A stretch of DNA of 64,000 bases. It comes from Planctomycetota bacterium (lineage in GTDB: Bacteria; Planctomycetota; UBA1135; GCA-002686595). Below are positions 42,846 to 51,104 of this stretch, in pieces. Under the pieces are notes generated by a model. It ran no database searches. It saw only the letters and a program-made list of their open reading frames with translations, and was not told the DNA's origin. The DNA lies in assembly GCA_012959525.1 (NCBI GenBank), contig DUDB01000020.1:4991-68990 (forward strand), in the 5' to 3' direction. Position 1 is the first letter of the stretch; the number at the start of each line of letters is the position of its first letter. A program made the position numbers and the translations under genes.

Positions 42846-44936
42846 ATGCTCATCCACCTGTTCCGCCCCGCGGTTCTTCTTGTTGGTCTCTCCTCTCTCG
42901 CAGGCGCTCAAGGTGCCCCCGCGGTTCTCGAGAAGATTGTCCATGAGGGCAAGAACAATAGTCACGTCTGGGAGACCCTGATCTACATCTCGGAAGAGAT
43001 CGGAACCCGACTGACGGGCTCCACTGGGCTGGCCGAAGCGAATGAATGGACACGCTCGGAGTTCGAGCGGCTGGGCCTCACTAATGCCCACCTTGCTCCT
43101 TGGGGCGAGATTCCCGTGCGCTTTGACCGCGGTCCTTCCCGAGCCGGCATGGTGGCTCCCACGGAGCGGCCCTTTGAGTTCACCACCAGATCCTGGGGTG
43201 CAGGAACGGACGGACCTGTTCGTGGGCCCGTTTTTCTGATGCCAACGACCCAGGAGGAGCTTGATTCGATTGCTGACAGCCTCGACGGTGCCTGGATCAT
43301 GGTGGAGAGTCGGCGCCGCGGTCGCCGCTCGCGGGATTCTGAGGACGAAGAGGCTGACGAGTCTCGTGCCCTGGCGGAGGCGCTTCTTGCGACCATCGAT
43401 GCGGCACCGATTGCAGGGAAGATCTCTTCCAGCCGGAATGACCTTGTGATCACCGGCGGCGCGCGCGGTTGGCGCGAGTTGACCATGGACACCCTGCCGA
43501 CAGACGTGGAGATCAGCGTGCGTCGCAGTGATTTTGAGGCCATGCAGGAGCTCCTGAAGGCTGGCGAGGCCGTCGAGGTGGAGGCTGATTTGGACAACCG
43601 ATTCAGCGCCGGCCCGATAACCCTGAACAATACCGTGGCTGAGATCCGCGGCACGGAGTGGCCCGAGCAGGTTGTCATTCTCTCCGCTCACCTGGATTCC
43701 TGGGACGGTCCCGGATCCATGGGGACCCAGGATAATGGAACGGGCTCATCGGTCATGTTGGAGGCCGCTCGCATCCTCATGGCCGCAGGCGTCCAGCCGA
43801 AACGCACCATTCGGTTCTGCCTGTGGACCGGTGAAGAGCAGGGGCTCTTGGGTTCCAAGGGCTACGTGGACGCCCTGACCGAGGAGGAGTTGGCCCTGAT
43901 CACGGCGGCATTCGTTGATGACGGGGGGACCAACTACCAGGGCGGCCTGGTCTGTATCGAGTCCATGCAGCCGATGCTCGAGACGGCCCTCGCCCCGGCC
44001 GTGGAGGCCTTCCCTGACTTTGAAGTGCTGAACGTGGTACGCGATGCCATGCCTCGCGGCGGCGCCAGTGACCACGCCTCCTTCAACCGTAAGGGCGTGC
44101 CCGGGTTCTTCTGGATCGAGAAGGGCATGGGCGGTCGTGAGGACAAGAACTACGGCTTTATCCATCACACGCAGCACGACACGCCGCGCTATGCGGTGGA
44201 GGAATATCTGGTGCAGTCTGCCACGACCTCAGCCGTGACGGCCTACAACCTGGCCATGGCTGACGAGCGTCTTCCGCGGGAGGAGCGAGCCGACGATGCG
44301 GACGCCACACCTAAACCCCCTCCCGCCAAGACAATCACGGGTCCCATGACGGGCATCTGGAACGTCAACATGCTGCTGGGCGAGGGGGCGGACCCTATGA
44401 AGGCGCAGTTGACCTTCCAACACTATGAGGGGGGTGGATTCGGTGGCGTGAGCGAGTCGGCCATGGGGCAGGTCAAGATCATCAAGGGACATTTCGACCC
44501 CACCACGAGTGAGGGGACCTTCGCATTCGATCTGGAGGGCGCTGAGGGGACGAGCCGGTTCAAATTGGTGGATGGTAAGGTCGAGGGCGAGCTGTTCATG
44601 TTCGGCGAATCCAGTGGCTCCTATACGGGTAAACGCCAGGAGACCGTCGAGAGCCCCCTCAACGGAGAGTGGGTTGGGACCTTTAGCGAGATGGATGCCA
44701 CCTTCACTCTGACCCTCTCTCTGTATCCCGATGGGGTCGTCAGGGGCAGCTACAAATCCTCCCAGTCCGACTCTCCCTTGGTGGGTGGTAAGTGGGACGA
44801 GAAGGCCGGGGCCCTGACATTCGAGTACGAGTACCCACATGCTGGACTGTTGCCCGTGGAGGCTCACCTAAAGGACGGCAAGCTGGTGGGCAGCATCAAT
44901 GGATCGATGGGTTTCGAAGCCGCCAAGAACGGCTGA
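42846..44936 (+). CDS. Secreted M28-family zinc aminopeptidase
   Basis: ATG 42846 gives a signal peptide (PAVLLVGLSSLAGAQG); the frame is open from 42792 but adds only basic residues. 696 residues. A PA-like insertion is seen around 100-260 (VFLMPTTQEELDSI). The catalytic domain holds the co-catalytic zinc ligands: H282 and D284 in HLDSWDGP, D296 in QDNGTGS, Glu-Glu in LWTGEEQG, Asp in FVDDGGTNY, and the last His in IHHTQHDTP. The ~180 C-terminal residues form two repeated beta units (ITGPMTGIWNVNML..., PLNGEWVGTFSEM) of unknown function. It should release amino acids from peptides outside the cell or in the periplasm. Confidence 0.92.
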   Translation: MLIHLFRPAVLLVGLSSLAGAQGAPAVLEKIVHEGKNNSHVWETLIYISEEIGTRLTGSTGLAEANEWTRSEFERLGLTNAHLAPWGEIPVRFDRGPSRAGMVAPTERPFEFTTRSWGAGTDGPVRGPVFLMPTTQEELDSIADSLDGAWIMVESRRRGRRSRDSEDEEADESRALAEALLATIDAAPIAGKISSSRNDLVITGGARGWRELTMDTLPTDVEISVRRSDFEAMQELLKAGEAVEVEADLDNRFSAGPITLNNTVAEIRGTEWPEQVVILSAHLDSWDGPGSMGTQDNGTGSSVMLEAARILMAAGVQPKRTIRFCLWTGEEQGLLGSKGYVDALTEEELALITAAFVDDGGTNYQGGLVCIESMQPMLETALAPAVEAFPDFEVLNVVRDAMPRGGASDHASFNRKGVPGFFWIEKGMGGREDKNYGFIHHTQHDTPRYAVEEYLVQSATTSAVTAYNLAMADERLPREERADDADATPKPPPAKTITGPMTGIWNVNMLLGEGADPMKAQLTFQHYEGGGFGGVSESAMGQVKIIKGHFDPTTSEGTFAFDLEGAEGTSRFKLVDGKVEGELFMFGESSGSYTGKRQETVESPLNGEWVGTFSEMDATFTLTLSLYPDGVVRGSYKSSQSDSPLVGGKWDEKAGALTFEYEYPHAGLLPVEAHLKDGKLVGSINGSMGFEAAKNG

Positions 44937-44957
44937 ACGGATCGGCCTCCAAGGGGC

Positions 44958-44963
44958 TAATCT
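44958..44963 (+). promoter_or_regulatory. -10 box TAATCT, near-leaderless promoter
   Basis: TAATCT then nine bases to the ATG at 44973 of thiL; a leader of two or three bases is expected. Confidence 0.5.
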
Positions 44964-44972
44964 GGCCTCATC

Positions 44973-45890
44973 ATGAGTTGGAGCGAGGACAGCCTGCACC
45001 GTTGGTTGGCCGGGCGGGAGCGGCCTGCTTGCCTGAGCGGTAGCATGGGGCACGATGCTGCCGTGCTTCGTCCCTGGCCGGGTAGGTTCGTCGTGTGTAC
45101 CGACCAGGTCGTGGCTGGCGTACACGCTGAGTTGAAGGTCTCCGCTGGTCTGCTGGGGCGCAAGGCGGCAGCCCGCGCTCTATCCGACCTGGCGGCCACG
45201 GCCGCCCGCCCGCGGGCCCTGCTGCTGGCCTTGCGTGCACCCGAAGATGCGGATGAGGGCTACCTACGCAGGCTGATCAGTGCCGTGGATCGCGAAGGAC
45301 GTCGGCTGGGGGCACCCTTGGTTGGAGGAGACCTCGCTTGCTCTCCTGGCCCCCTGTCGCTTGCGGTGACGGCTCACGGAAGCCTGGCAGGGAGACAGAA
45401 AGCACCGGGTCGCGACCGTATCCGGCCTGGCCACGCGATCCTATGCACCGGTCCATGCGGGGGAAGTCTCTTGGGGCGGCATCTCCGCATCGCACCGCGA
45501 ATTTTGGCGGGACGCGTGCTTCATAGGAATGGAGCGACCGCCCTGATGGACGTGTCAGATGGGCTCGCCTGGGACCTGTTCCGGCTGGGGCGGTCTTCCC
45601 GGGTTGCCATCGATCTGCAGCACGTTCCCATTCACCCTGATGCTCAGCGTGCGGCGCGGAGCTCAGGTCGAACCGCACTCGACCATGCCCTGCACGATGG
45701 GGAAGATCACGAGCTGATTGCATCTGTCCCCCAATCGAAGTTGCGTGCTGTGCTGGCCGCGGCCAAGCGAGCCGATGTGCCTTTGGTGTGCATGGGGCTG
45801 GCCCGTGAGGGGGCAGGATTAACCCTTGTACTGGATGGGGTCCGCCGCCCGTGGCTGCCGGAGCAGGGGGGGTGGAAGCATGGAGCCTAG
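44973..45890 (+). CDS. thiL: Thiamine-monophosphate kinase
   Basis: 305 residues with the AIR-synthase/PurM fold of ThiL: MGHDAAVLRPWPGRFVVCTD near the start, ARALSDLAATAARPRALLLAL, GGDLACSPGPLSLAVTAHG, and ALMDVSDGLAWDL with HDGEDHELI in the C-terminal half. It phosphorylates thiamine monophosphate to the active diphosphate in the cytoplasm using ATP. It opens a tightly overlapping gene run with tsaE, a sigma factor and an anti-sigma factor. Overlap with tsaE is 11 bases. Confidence 0.88.
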   Translation: MSWSEDSLHRWLAGRERPACLSGSMGHDAAVLRPWPGRFVVCTDQVVAGVHAELKVSAGLLGRKAAARALSDLAATAARPRALLLALRAPEDADEGYLRRLISAVDREGRRLGAPLVGGDLACSPGPLSLAVTAHGSLAGRQKAPGRDRIRPGHAILCTGPCGGSLLGRHLRIAPRILAGRVLHRNGATALMDVSDGLAWDLFRLGRSSRVAIDLQHVPIHPDAQRAARSSGRTALDHALHDGEDHELIASVPQSKLRAVLAAAKRADVPLVCMGLAREGAGLTLVLDGVRRPWLPEQGGWKHGA

Positions 45891-46458
45891 AATCCTTGCT
45901 GAATGTGTAAGCGCCTGCCCCGAGGACACCGAGGCCTTGGGCCATGGGTTGGGTCGGGTTGTCCCGGCTGGAATGCTCATCGCTCTGCATGGGGATCTGG
46001 GCACGGGCAAGACTTGCCTGGTCCGGGGTCTGGCCCGTGGGTTGGGTTTGGAGAGTTCCATCAGCAGTCCGAGTTACACCCTGATGCAGACCCATGAAGG
46101 TGGGCGCCTCGCTCTGCACCACTTTGACGCGTGGATGGAAGGGCGGCAGAAAGCACTGCTGGGGGACGGGGCCCTGGAGGCGTGGGAGGGAGAGGGGGTC
46201 AGCGTGGTGGAGTGGGCGGACAGGGTGCAGGACTGGTTGCCCGATCCGCACGTGTTCATCACCCTGCGCTATCCCGCCCCGGGGCAGAGCATGGAGGAGC
46301 GCCACATCGAGATCGGAATATGGGGCCAGGAGCCCATGTCCTGGCTGGAAGAGGGCCTGAAGGCACTGAAAAAGGGTGGATGCCTGCGCTGGCCAGCTCG
46401 AAAAAAGCCCGAGGATGGTGAACCGTGGTCGCCGCCGGGGCGTTGGGGGGAGCGTTGA
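45880..46458 (+). CDS. tsaE: tRNA threonylcarbamoyladenosine biosynthesis ATPase TsaE
   Basis: 192 residues from ATG 45880 (MEPRIL). Walker A is HGDLGTGKT (37-45); SSPSYTLMQ is the TsaE-specific segment after it; Walker B region reads VVEWADRVQDWLP. TsaE is the P-loop ATPase that works with TsaB and TsaD to make t6A at position 37 of ANN-decoding tRNAs. The protein is about 35 residues longer than usual, with a basic C-terminal tail (LKKGGCLRWPARKKPEDG). Its stop overlaps the TTG start of the sigma factor. Confidence 0.9.
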   Translation: MEPRILAECVSACPEDTEALGHGLGRVVPAGMLIALHGDLGTGKTCLVRGLARGLGLESSISSPSYTLMQTHEGGRLALHHFDAWMEGRQKALLGDGALEAWEGEGVSVVEWADRVQDWLPDPHVFITLRYPAPGQSMEERHIEIGIWGQEPMSWLEEGLKALKKGGCLRWPARKKPEDGEPWSPPGRWGER

Positions 46459-47072
46459 CTGAGGACTGGAAGGCGGAATCTGACCCCCTGGTGGCCCTGG
46501 GGAACGGAGATCCAAAGCCCTTCGAGGCCTTCGTGACCCAAGAGACACCCACTTTTCTAGCCTTCTTCCGCCGCCTGGGTGCCCAGGCCAGCGAGGCGGA
46601 GGACCTGACCCAAGACCTGGCCTTCAAGTTGTACCGCCGAGCCGAAACCTACCGCGCCGAAGGGCGCTTCCGCGCCTTTGCGTTCAGGGTGGCGAGGAAC
46701 CTGTGGATTGACAGGGTGCGCAAGGTGGGCCGAGAGCCGCGCCGTACACAGGGTTCTCTTCGGGACGATATGCCCTCTCTGCTCTACTCGTTGCCCGATG
46801 AGCACCAGGCGGAGCCGGGGGCCGCTTTGGAGCAGCGAGAGGAGGCCGAACGCCTGCTCCTCGCCCTTGCACATCTCTCAGAGGACCATCGTTTGGTATT
46901 CGAGCTCGGGGTGATGCAGGAGCTGCCCTATAAGGAGATCAGCGAGATTCTGGAAGTTCCCGTGGGTACAGTGAAGTCCCGGATGTTCCACGCCGTACGT
47001 AACCTGCGCAGCACCCTAAAGGGGGAGTCTGGTCAAGCGGATCGTGCTCCCCACGAGGAGGGCCCGCAATGA
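46455..47072 (+). CDS. ECF-type RNA polymerase sigma factor
   Basis: TTG at 46455 is chosen because GGGGGGAG stands two bases before it and TTGA overlaps the tsaE stop; GTG 46425 is an alternative ten residues longer. Region 2: FEAFVTQETPTFLAFFRRLG and AEDLTQDLAFKLYRRAETY, RFRAFAFRVARNLWIDRVRK. Region 4: HRLVFELGVMQELPYKEIS and VPVGTVKSRMFHAVRNLR. It directs polymerase to a stress regulon. The gene after it, overlapping by four bases, encodes a membrane protein that is probably its anti-sigma factor. Confidence 0.9.
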   Translation: MTEDWKAESDPLVALGNGDPKPFEAFVTQETPTFLAFFRRLGAQASEAEDLTQDLAFKLYRRAETYRAEGRFRAFAFRVARNLWIDRVRKVGREPRRTQGSLRDDMPSLLYSLPDEHQAEPGAALEQREEAERLLLALAHLSEDHRLVFELGVMQELPYKEISEILEVPVGTVKSRMFHAVRNLRSTLKGESGQADRAPHEEGPQ

Positions 47073-47659
47073 GCGTCGATGATCGGAGCGAGAACCCGCA
47101 GGCTTCCAAATTCGATGAGGAGTTGCTTGAGCGGGTGTTGGCCCGGGCCGAGACCGGATCCGCTCAGGCGGATCAGCTGAACCTAGACGTGCAGCGCATG
47201 CGCGCCGCTCTGCGCGGGGTCGACCGCGGGCAGTTGGGGAGGGCGTCGGATCTGAGCCAGCGCATCCTCTCTCAGACCACGGGTGAGGATCTGTCCTGGC
47301 GTGGGGATATCCGGTTGGTTGGGCGCTACCTGCGTAGCGGATTGGGCGCGAGCCCGATCCTGCGGTTAGCTGCTGCAAGTCTTTTGTTTCATTTGGTGGC
47401 CTTGCCCGTCTTGGCCTACTGGATTCTGGCGGGTCAAGCGGACCCACTGGAGTTGAGTTTCGAGACCTATGAAAGGGCCCACCCCTCCCAGCCCTTCCCG
47501 GACCAGCCCCTGGATGTGGCGGGCCCGCTGCCTGTGGGTGGAGTCGTTGAGGAACCCCTCGTCTTGGACGAAATCCCGGGTAATACCTCAGGGGATGAGG
47601 GCCAGGACTCCGGGGTCGACGCCGACTCGGGGGATGAGGGCGGAGGGTCGCGGCTCTGA
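47069..47659 (+). CDS. Putative membrane anti-sigma factor
   Basis: 196 residues; ATG overlaps the sigma factor stop (ATGA). The N-terminal 90 residues are helical and cytoplasmic (FDEELLERVLARAET), followed by one transmembrane helix at 97-121 and an acidic, Pro/Gly/Asp-rich periplasmic tail (DEGQDSGVDADSGDEGG). No HxxxCxxC zinc motif of ZAS-type anti-sigma factors is visible, so the assignment rests on position, coupling and topology. Such a protein would hold the sigma factor at the membrane until a signal releases it, perhaps through proteolysis by the RseP-type enzyme at 57-59 kb (speculative). Confidence 0.65.
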   Translation: MSVDDRSENPQASKFDEELLERVLARAETGSAQADQLNLDVQRMRAALRGVDRGQLGRASDLSQRILSQTTGEDLSWRGDIRLVGRYLRSGLGASPILRLAAASLLFHLVALPVLAYWILAGQADPLELSFETYERAHPSQPFPDQPLDVAGPLPVGGVVEEPLVLDEIPGNTSGDEGQDSGVDADSGDEGGGSRL

Positions 47660-47778
47660 TGTCCTGACTTGCGATCATGTGCGATTCTGCGCCATAGAGC
47701 GTGCGATCTTGCACGCCGCATGCGGTTGGATCCTTCAGGATGGACTGGCAGCCCGTTTCGTTGGCACAGAATGTGATC

Positions 47779-47784
47779 TATCCT
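47779..47784 (+). promoter_or_regulatory. -10 box TATCCT, near-leaderless promoter
   Basis: TATCCT then nine bases to the ATG at 47794 of the TolC-family gene. Confidence 0.45.
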
Positions 47785-47793
47785 TTCCGGCCC

Positions 47794-49326
47794 ATGAACT
47801 ACCCCCTCCACCTGATCGTCGCTGCACCTTTCTTCGCCCATGCGCTTGTCCCTGAACTGGCAGCGCAGGACGGCGATGCCGCAAGGGTCGAGGCGTCCGA
47901 GCCCGAGCCCCTCCGATTGAATGTGAGCGGTGCGGTCACCATGGCTCTGGGGAGCAACCTTGAGCTTGCCCTGTCTGCCGTTCAGACCGAGGTCTCACGA
48001 TTCGACGAGTTGGGCAGTTGGGGTGCTTTTGATTGGGTGTTTGACGCCACCTTCGGACGGCAGGACGCCGAGACCAAGGCGGGCGGTTTTCTTGGGGGTG
48101 GAATTGACGGGGCTGTGATTCAAAGCGATGCGGACAGCCTGAACCTGTCCTTCACGCGCCCGCTCACGAGCGGAGGGTCGTTCGCCCTGGCGTTTAACAA
48201 CCGGGTCAGTGACTCCAACAGTTTCCTTCAGGACGACCCGAAGCAGTACACGGACAACCTTAACCTCACGTATTCGCAGCCTTTGATGCGTGGTGCGTGG
48301 AGCGAGTATGCCACCTCCATCCAACGCCAGAGTGAGCTGGCCTATCGGCGCCAGGTGGAGACCGAGCGCCAGACCCGCTTGGGTGTGGTCTATCAGGTGC
48401 GTCTGGCCTACTGGGATCTGGTGAACGCCATCGAGCAGCGGGGCGTGGCGGAGTCGGGCGTGGATCTGGGTCAGAGCCGCTTGCAACAAAGCGAGCGGCG
48501 GCTGGCGGCCGGAGTGGGTACTGCGGTCGACGTGATCCAGGCGCGGGTCGAGTTGGCCACCCGCCACGAGGCGTGGATCCAATCCCAACATGGGGTGGCC
48601 CAGACCATGGACATCCTGAGGCGCCTGATCTTTTCGGGGAAACGCGCAGACATATGGGAGACCGAGCTCGTGCCCACGGCTGGATTGCCGGACCAGGTCA
48701 GCGCAGAGGGCGTCACCGTTCTGAGTGAGAGTCTGGCCATGGCTCTGGCAGAGCGTCCGGGCCTTCGTCAGCGACAGATGGACATCGATGTGGCGCGCAT
48801 GAGGCTCGCCCAGCGCATTTCGGAGCGTATGTCCGGCCTCAATCTGTCCTTCAGCGCGGCAGCGGGCAGTGTGGGGGCCCAGAGTGGCACGACGTTCGAG
48901 GAGACTCTCGACTTTAGTTATCCCACCTACGGGGCCAACCTCAACTACAGTCTCAACCTGGGGAACCGCACGGCTTCATACGCGGAACGCTCAGGGCGAG
49001 CCTCGGTCCGTGCGGCCATCATTGAGTACGACCGTGAAGAGCTGCAGGTCACTGCGGAGGTGCGTGCGGCCCAGCGCGGCGTGCACTTTGCCGTGGAGCA
49101 GGTGGCGGCGACGGCCACCAGTCTGGAGTTGGCGCGGCGGCAACTGGAGGCCGAGAACGCGCGCTTCGCCCAGGACCTCTCCACCACCTTCCAGGTGCTG
49201 GAGTTCCAACACAGCCTGATCGAGGCCATGTCCAATGAGCGCGCCGCACGCGCCGGCTTCGTCAAGGCGCTAGCGGAACTGGACAATGCCCGGGGAGTCT
49301 TTCCTATGCCCGGGAGCGATTCATGA
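47794..49326 (+). CDS. TolC-family outer-membrane efflux protein
   Basis: 510 residues from ATG 47794, with a signal peptide (LIVAAPFFAHALVPELAAQ). Two homologous halves of outer-membrane-factor type: LNVSGAVTMALGSNLELAL and later VLSESLAMALAERPGLRQRQM open each repeat; long coiled coils (QSRLQQSERRLAAGVGTAVD and LELARRQLEAENARFAQDLS) and beta hairpins (LNLSFTRPLTSGGSFAL) follow. Three copies would make a channel-tunnel across the outer membrane. The HEAT lipoprotein gene overlaps its stop by four bases. No pump genes are adjacent; the adaptor at 5 kb is a distant candidate partner. Confidence 0.9.
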   Translation: MNYPLHLIVAAPFFAHALVPELAAQDGDAARVEASEPEPLRLNVSGAVTMALGSNLELALSAVQTEVSRFDELGSWGAFDWVFDATFGRQDAETKAGGFLGGGIDGAVIQSDADSLNLSFTRPLTSGGSFALAFNNRVSDSNSFLQDDPKQYTDNLNLTYSQPLMRGAWSEYATSIQRQSELAYRRQVETERQTRLGVVYQVRLAYWDLVNAIEQRGVAESGVDLGQSRLQQSERRLAAGVGTAVDVIQARVELATRHEAWIQSQHGVAQTMDILRRLIFSGKRADIWETELVPTAGLPDQVSAEGVTVLSESLAMALAERPGLRQRQMDIDVARMRLAQRISERMSGLNLSFSAAAGSVGAQSGTTFEETLDFSYPTYGANLNYSLNLGNRTASYAERSGRASVRAAIIEYDREELQVTAEVRAAQRGVHFAVEQVAATATSLELARRQLEAENARFAQDLSTTFQVLEFQHSLIEAMSNERAARAGFVKALAELDNARGVFPMPGSDS

Positions 49327-51008
49327 CCGGGGGCAACTCCTACTGTGGCCAGCGGAAGTGGGGCGTTCTCCTGTCCACCTTCGGGTTTGGGTCTATCGCC
49401 TGGATGGCCGTGGGGTGTTCCGGCGACGAGGGGGTTCCGCTCACCCTGGAGGAGCGCTACCTCGAAGACGACCGGGTGGGCCCTCTGGTCTACAACTGCC
49501 CGTTTGGCCGCGCCTTTGACGAGCCGACCGTGGACATGATTGAGGTTCTGGTCTCCAAGCTTGAAATGGGGACCCGGGAGCCCCTGATGGCGTCCAAGCA
49601 AGAGCTCGCCGCGATCGGAGCAGCCGCCATCCCGGCCATGAGGTCGCTCTTTGATCGTTCCTATCAGAATAACTGGAAACACGGCGTGGTAGAGAACGTC
49701 CTTGCTGCCTGCACCCTGATGGACGAGCCCCTGGGCATAGACATGCTGCGCTACGCGCTCGGTCACCCTCAGGAGTCCGTCCGCCAGTCCGCCCTGCGCG
49801 GGTTGGGCATTCACGGGAGCCCGGGGGATTACGATCTGGTGCGGGGCTGGCTTCCCATGGTCCAGAGCCCGCAACTGCGGGCCGCGTATGCGGGTTGCAT
49901 GGGCTCCCTGGATCCGGAGCGGCTGGGTGCCGATCTGGGGGATTGGCTGGAGGGTGGATTGCAGGAGGACTTGTACCCGCACGTGATTGGAGCGGTGCTG
50001 AAGGTGCGCGATCCAGAGACCGCCCAGAGCCTGAAGTCCCTGGCTGCGGATCGGGATGATGTCTGGGCCGTCATGCTCTATGGGCCGGCAGCGGCCCTCG
50101 GAGATCAGGAGGCGCTGGATTCCATCCATAAGGACCTCAACAGCGAGAAGCCTATCCTGCGTCAGTACGCAGTTCAGACCCTCGGTTCCATAGGCCGAGG
50201 CCTGGACGCGGCTCTCCTCTTCGATGATCCCCACACGGGTATTCGTGGGGTTGTGGCCCAGGTTCTCGTGGACTCCGAGCCGAGTGAGGAGATCGATGCT
50301 TGGCTGCGGGACGGCATCGATGATCGTGACGAGCGCGTGCGTGAACTCTGTTTGGGTGCACTAGCGGGCCGCAAGGATGAGTTGGCCGTCGCCCACAGCC
50401 TGGCCCTGTTGGAGGGCAACCCCGTGGAGCGATCTCTGGGGATCCGCTGCTTGCGTCCGGCATTCAGGGATGATGCAGCCCTTGCTGAGGAGGGGGTCTC
50501 CCGTCTCCTTCCCATGATAGAGAGGGCCTCTGAAGAGGGCGGCGTTCCAGTAGAGTTGCTGCAAACTCTGGCCCAGATTCCTTCGCGCACGGCAGCTCTG
50601 CATCTGCTGGAGCTGGCGACGAGCACCACCGGGCTCATCAAGGGACTGGATTCCTTTCGGTGGTTGGTGGGCCAGGTTTGGAACACAGGACCCGTCGGTC
50701 ATGAACTGCTGCGGGAGCAACTCCTCGTGGAGGAGGATCCCTTCAGGCGTCTCTCCCTGATCGAATTTGTCTGGCAGGACCACTCCGACGCATCTCGCGA
50801 TCTCCTACTCGAGGTCCTTCAGCAGGATCATCGCCATCCCTTTGAACGGCTCTACCTCGCCGACCGCTGTACCCGGTTGGGTCCCGCGTCCCGCGTGGCA
50901 TCGGTCATCAAGCGTGTCTACCTGGAGCTGACCCACATCGACGTCAGGCCAGCGCTGCAGTGCATGCTCTGGATCTGGTACGGCCAGCACTTCGAGTTGG
51001 ATCGCTAA
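49323..51008 (+). CDS. HEAT-repeat lipoprotein
   Basis: 561 residues. The ATG overlaps the TolC-family stop (ATGA). The n-region is long, then FGFGSIAWMAVGC ends in the lipidated Cys (near residue 32). From about 65 to 550 come HEAT repeats: ELAAIGAAAIPAMRSLFD, ESVRQSALRGLGIHG, ILRQYAVQTLGSIGRG, RVRELCLGALAGRK. HEAT solenoids bind proteins; the coupling suggests service to the TolC-type channel or its assembly. No catalytic motif. Confidence 0.82.
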   Translation: MTGGNSYCGQRKWGVLLSTFGFGSIAWMAVGCSGDEGVPLTLEERYLEDDRVGPLVYNCPFGRAFDEPTVDMIEVLVSKLEMGTREPLMASKQELAAIGAAAIPAMRSLFDRSYQNNWKHGVVENVLAACTLMDEPLGIDMLRYALGHPQESVRQSALRGLGIHGSPGDYDLVRGWLPMVQSPQLRAAYAGCMGSLDPERLGADLGDWLEGGLQEDLYPHVIGAVLKVRDPETAQSLKSLAADRDDVWAVMLYGPAAALGDQEALDSIHKDLNSEKPILRQYAVQTLGSIGRGLDAALLFDDPHTGIRGVVAQVLVDSEPSEEIDAWLRDGIDDRDERVRELCLGALAGRKDELAVAHSLALLEGNPVERSLGIRCLRPAFRDDAALAEEGVSRLLPMIERASEEGGVPVELLQTLAQIPSRTAALHLLELATSTTGLIKGLDSFRWLVGQVWNTGPVGHELLREQLLVEEDPFRRLSLIEFVWQDHSDASRDLLLEVLQQDHRHPFERLYLADRCTRLGPASRVASVIKRVYLELTHIDVRPALQCMLWIWYGQHFELDR

Positions 51009-51104
51009 AGTCCGGGTTGGGCTTGCTGGGTTGGGGATTGGGAGATTGATCTTCACCCTGGAGTGTGCCGACCCGTAGGGTTGTGGCTGTCCGGTGGCCT
51101 GTCC

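Noticed and set aside
48945-50234. 429-codon minus-strand frame
   Set aside because: Antisense to the TolC and HEAT genes, with no family resemblance.
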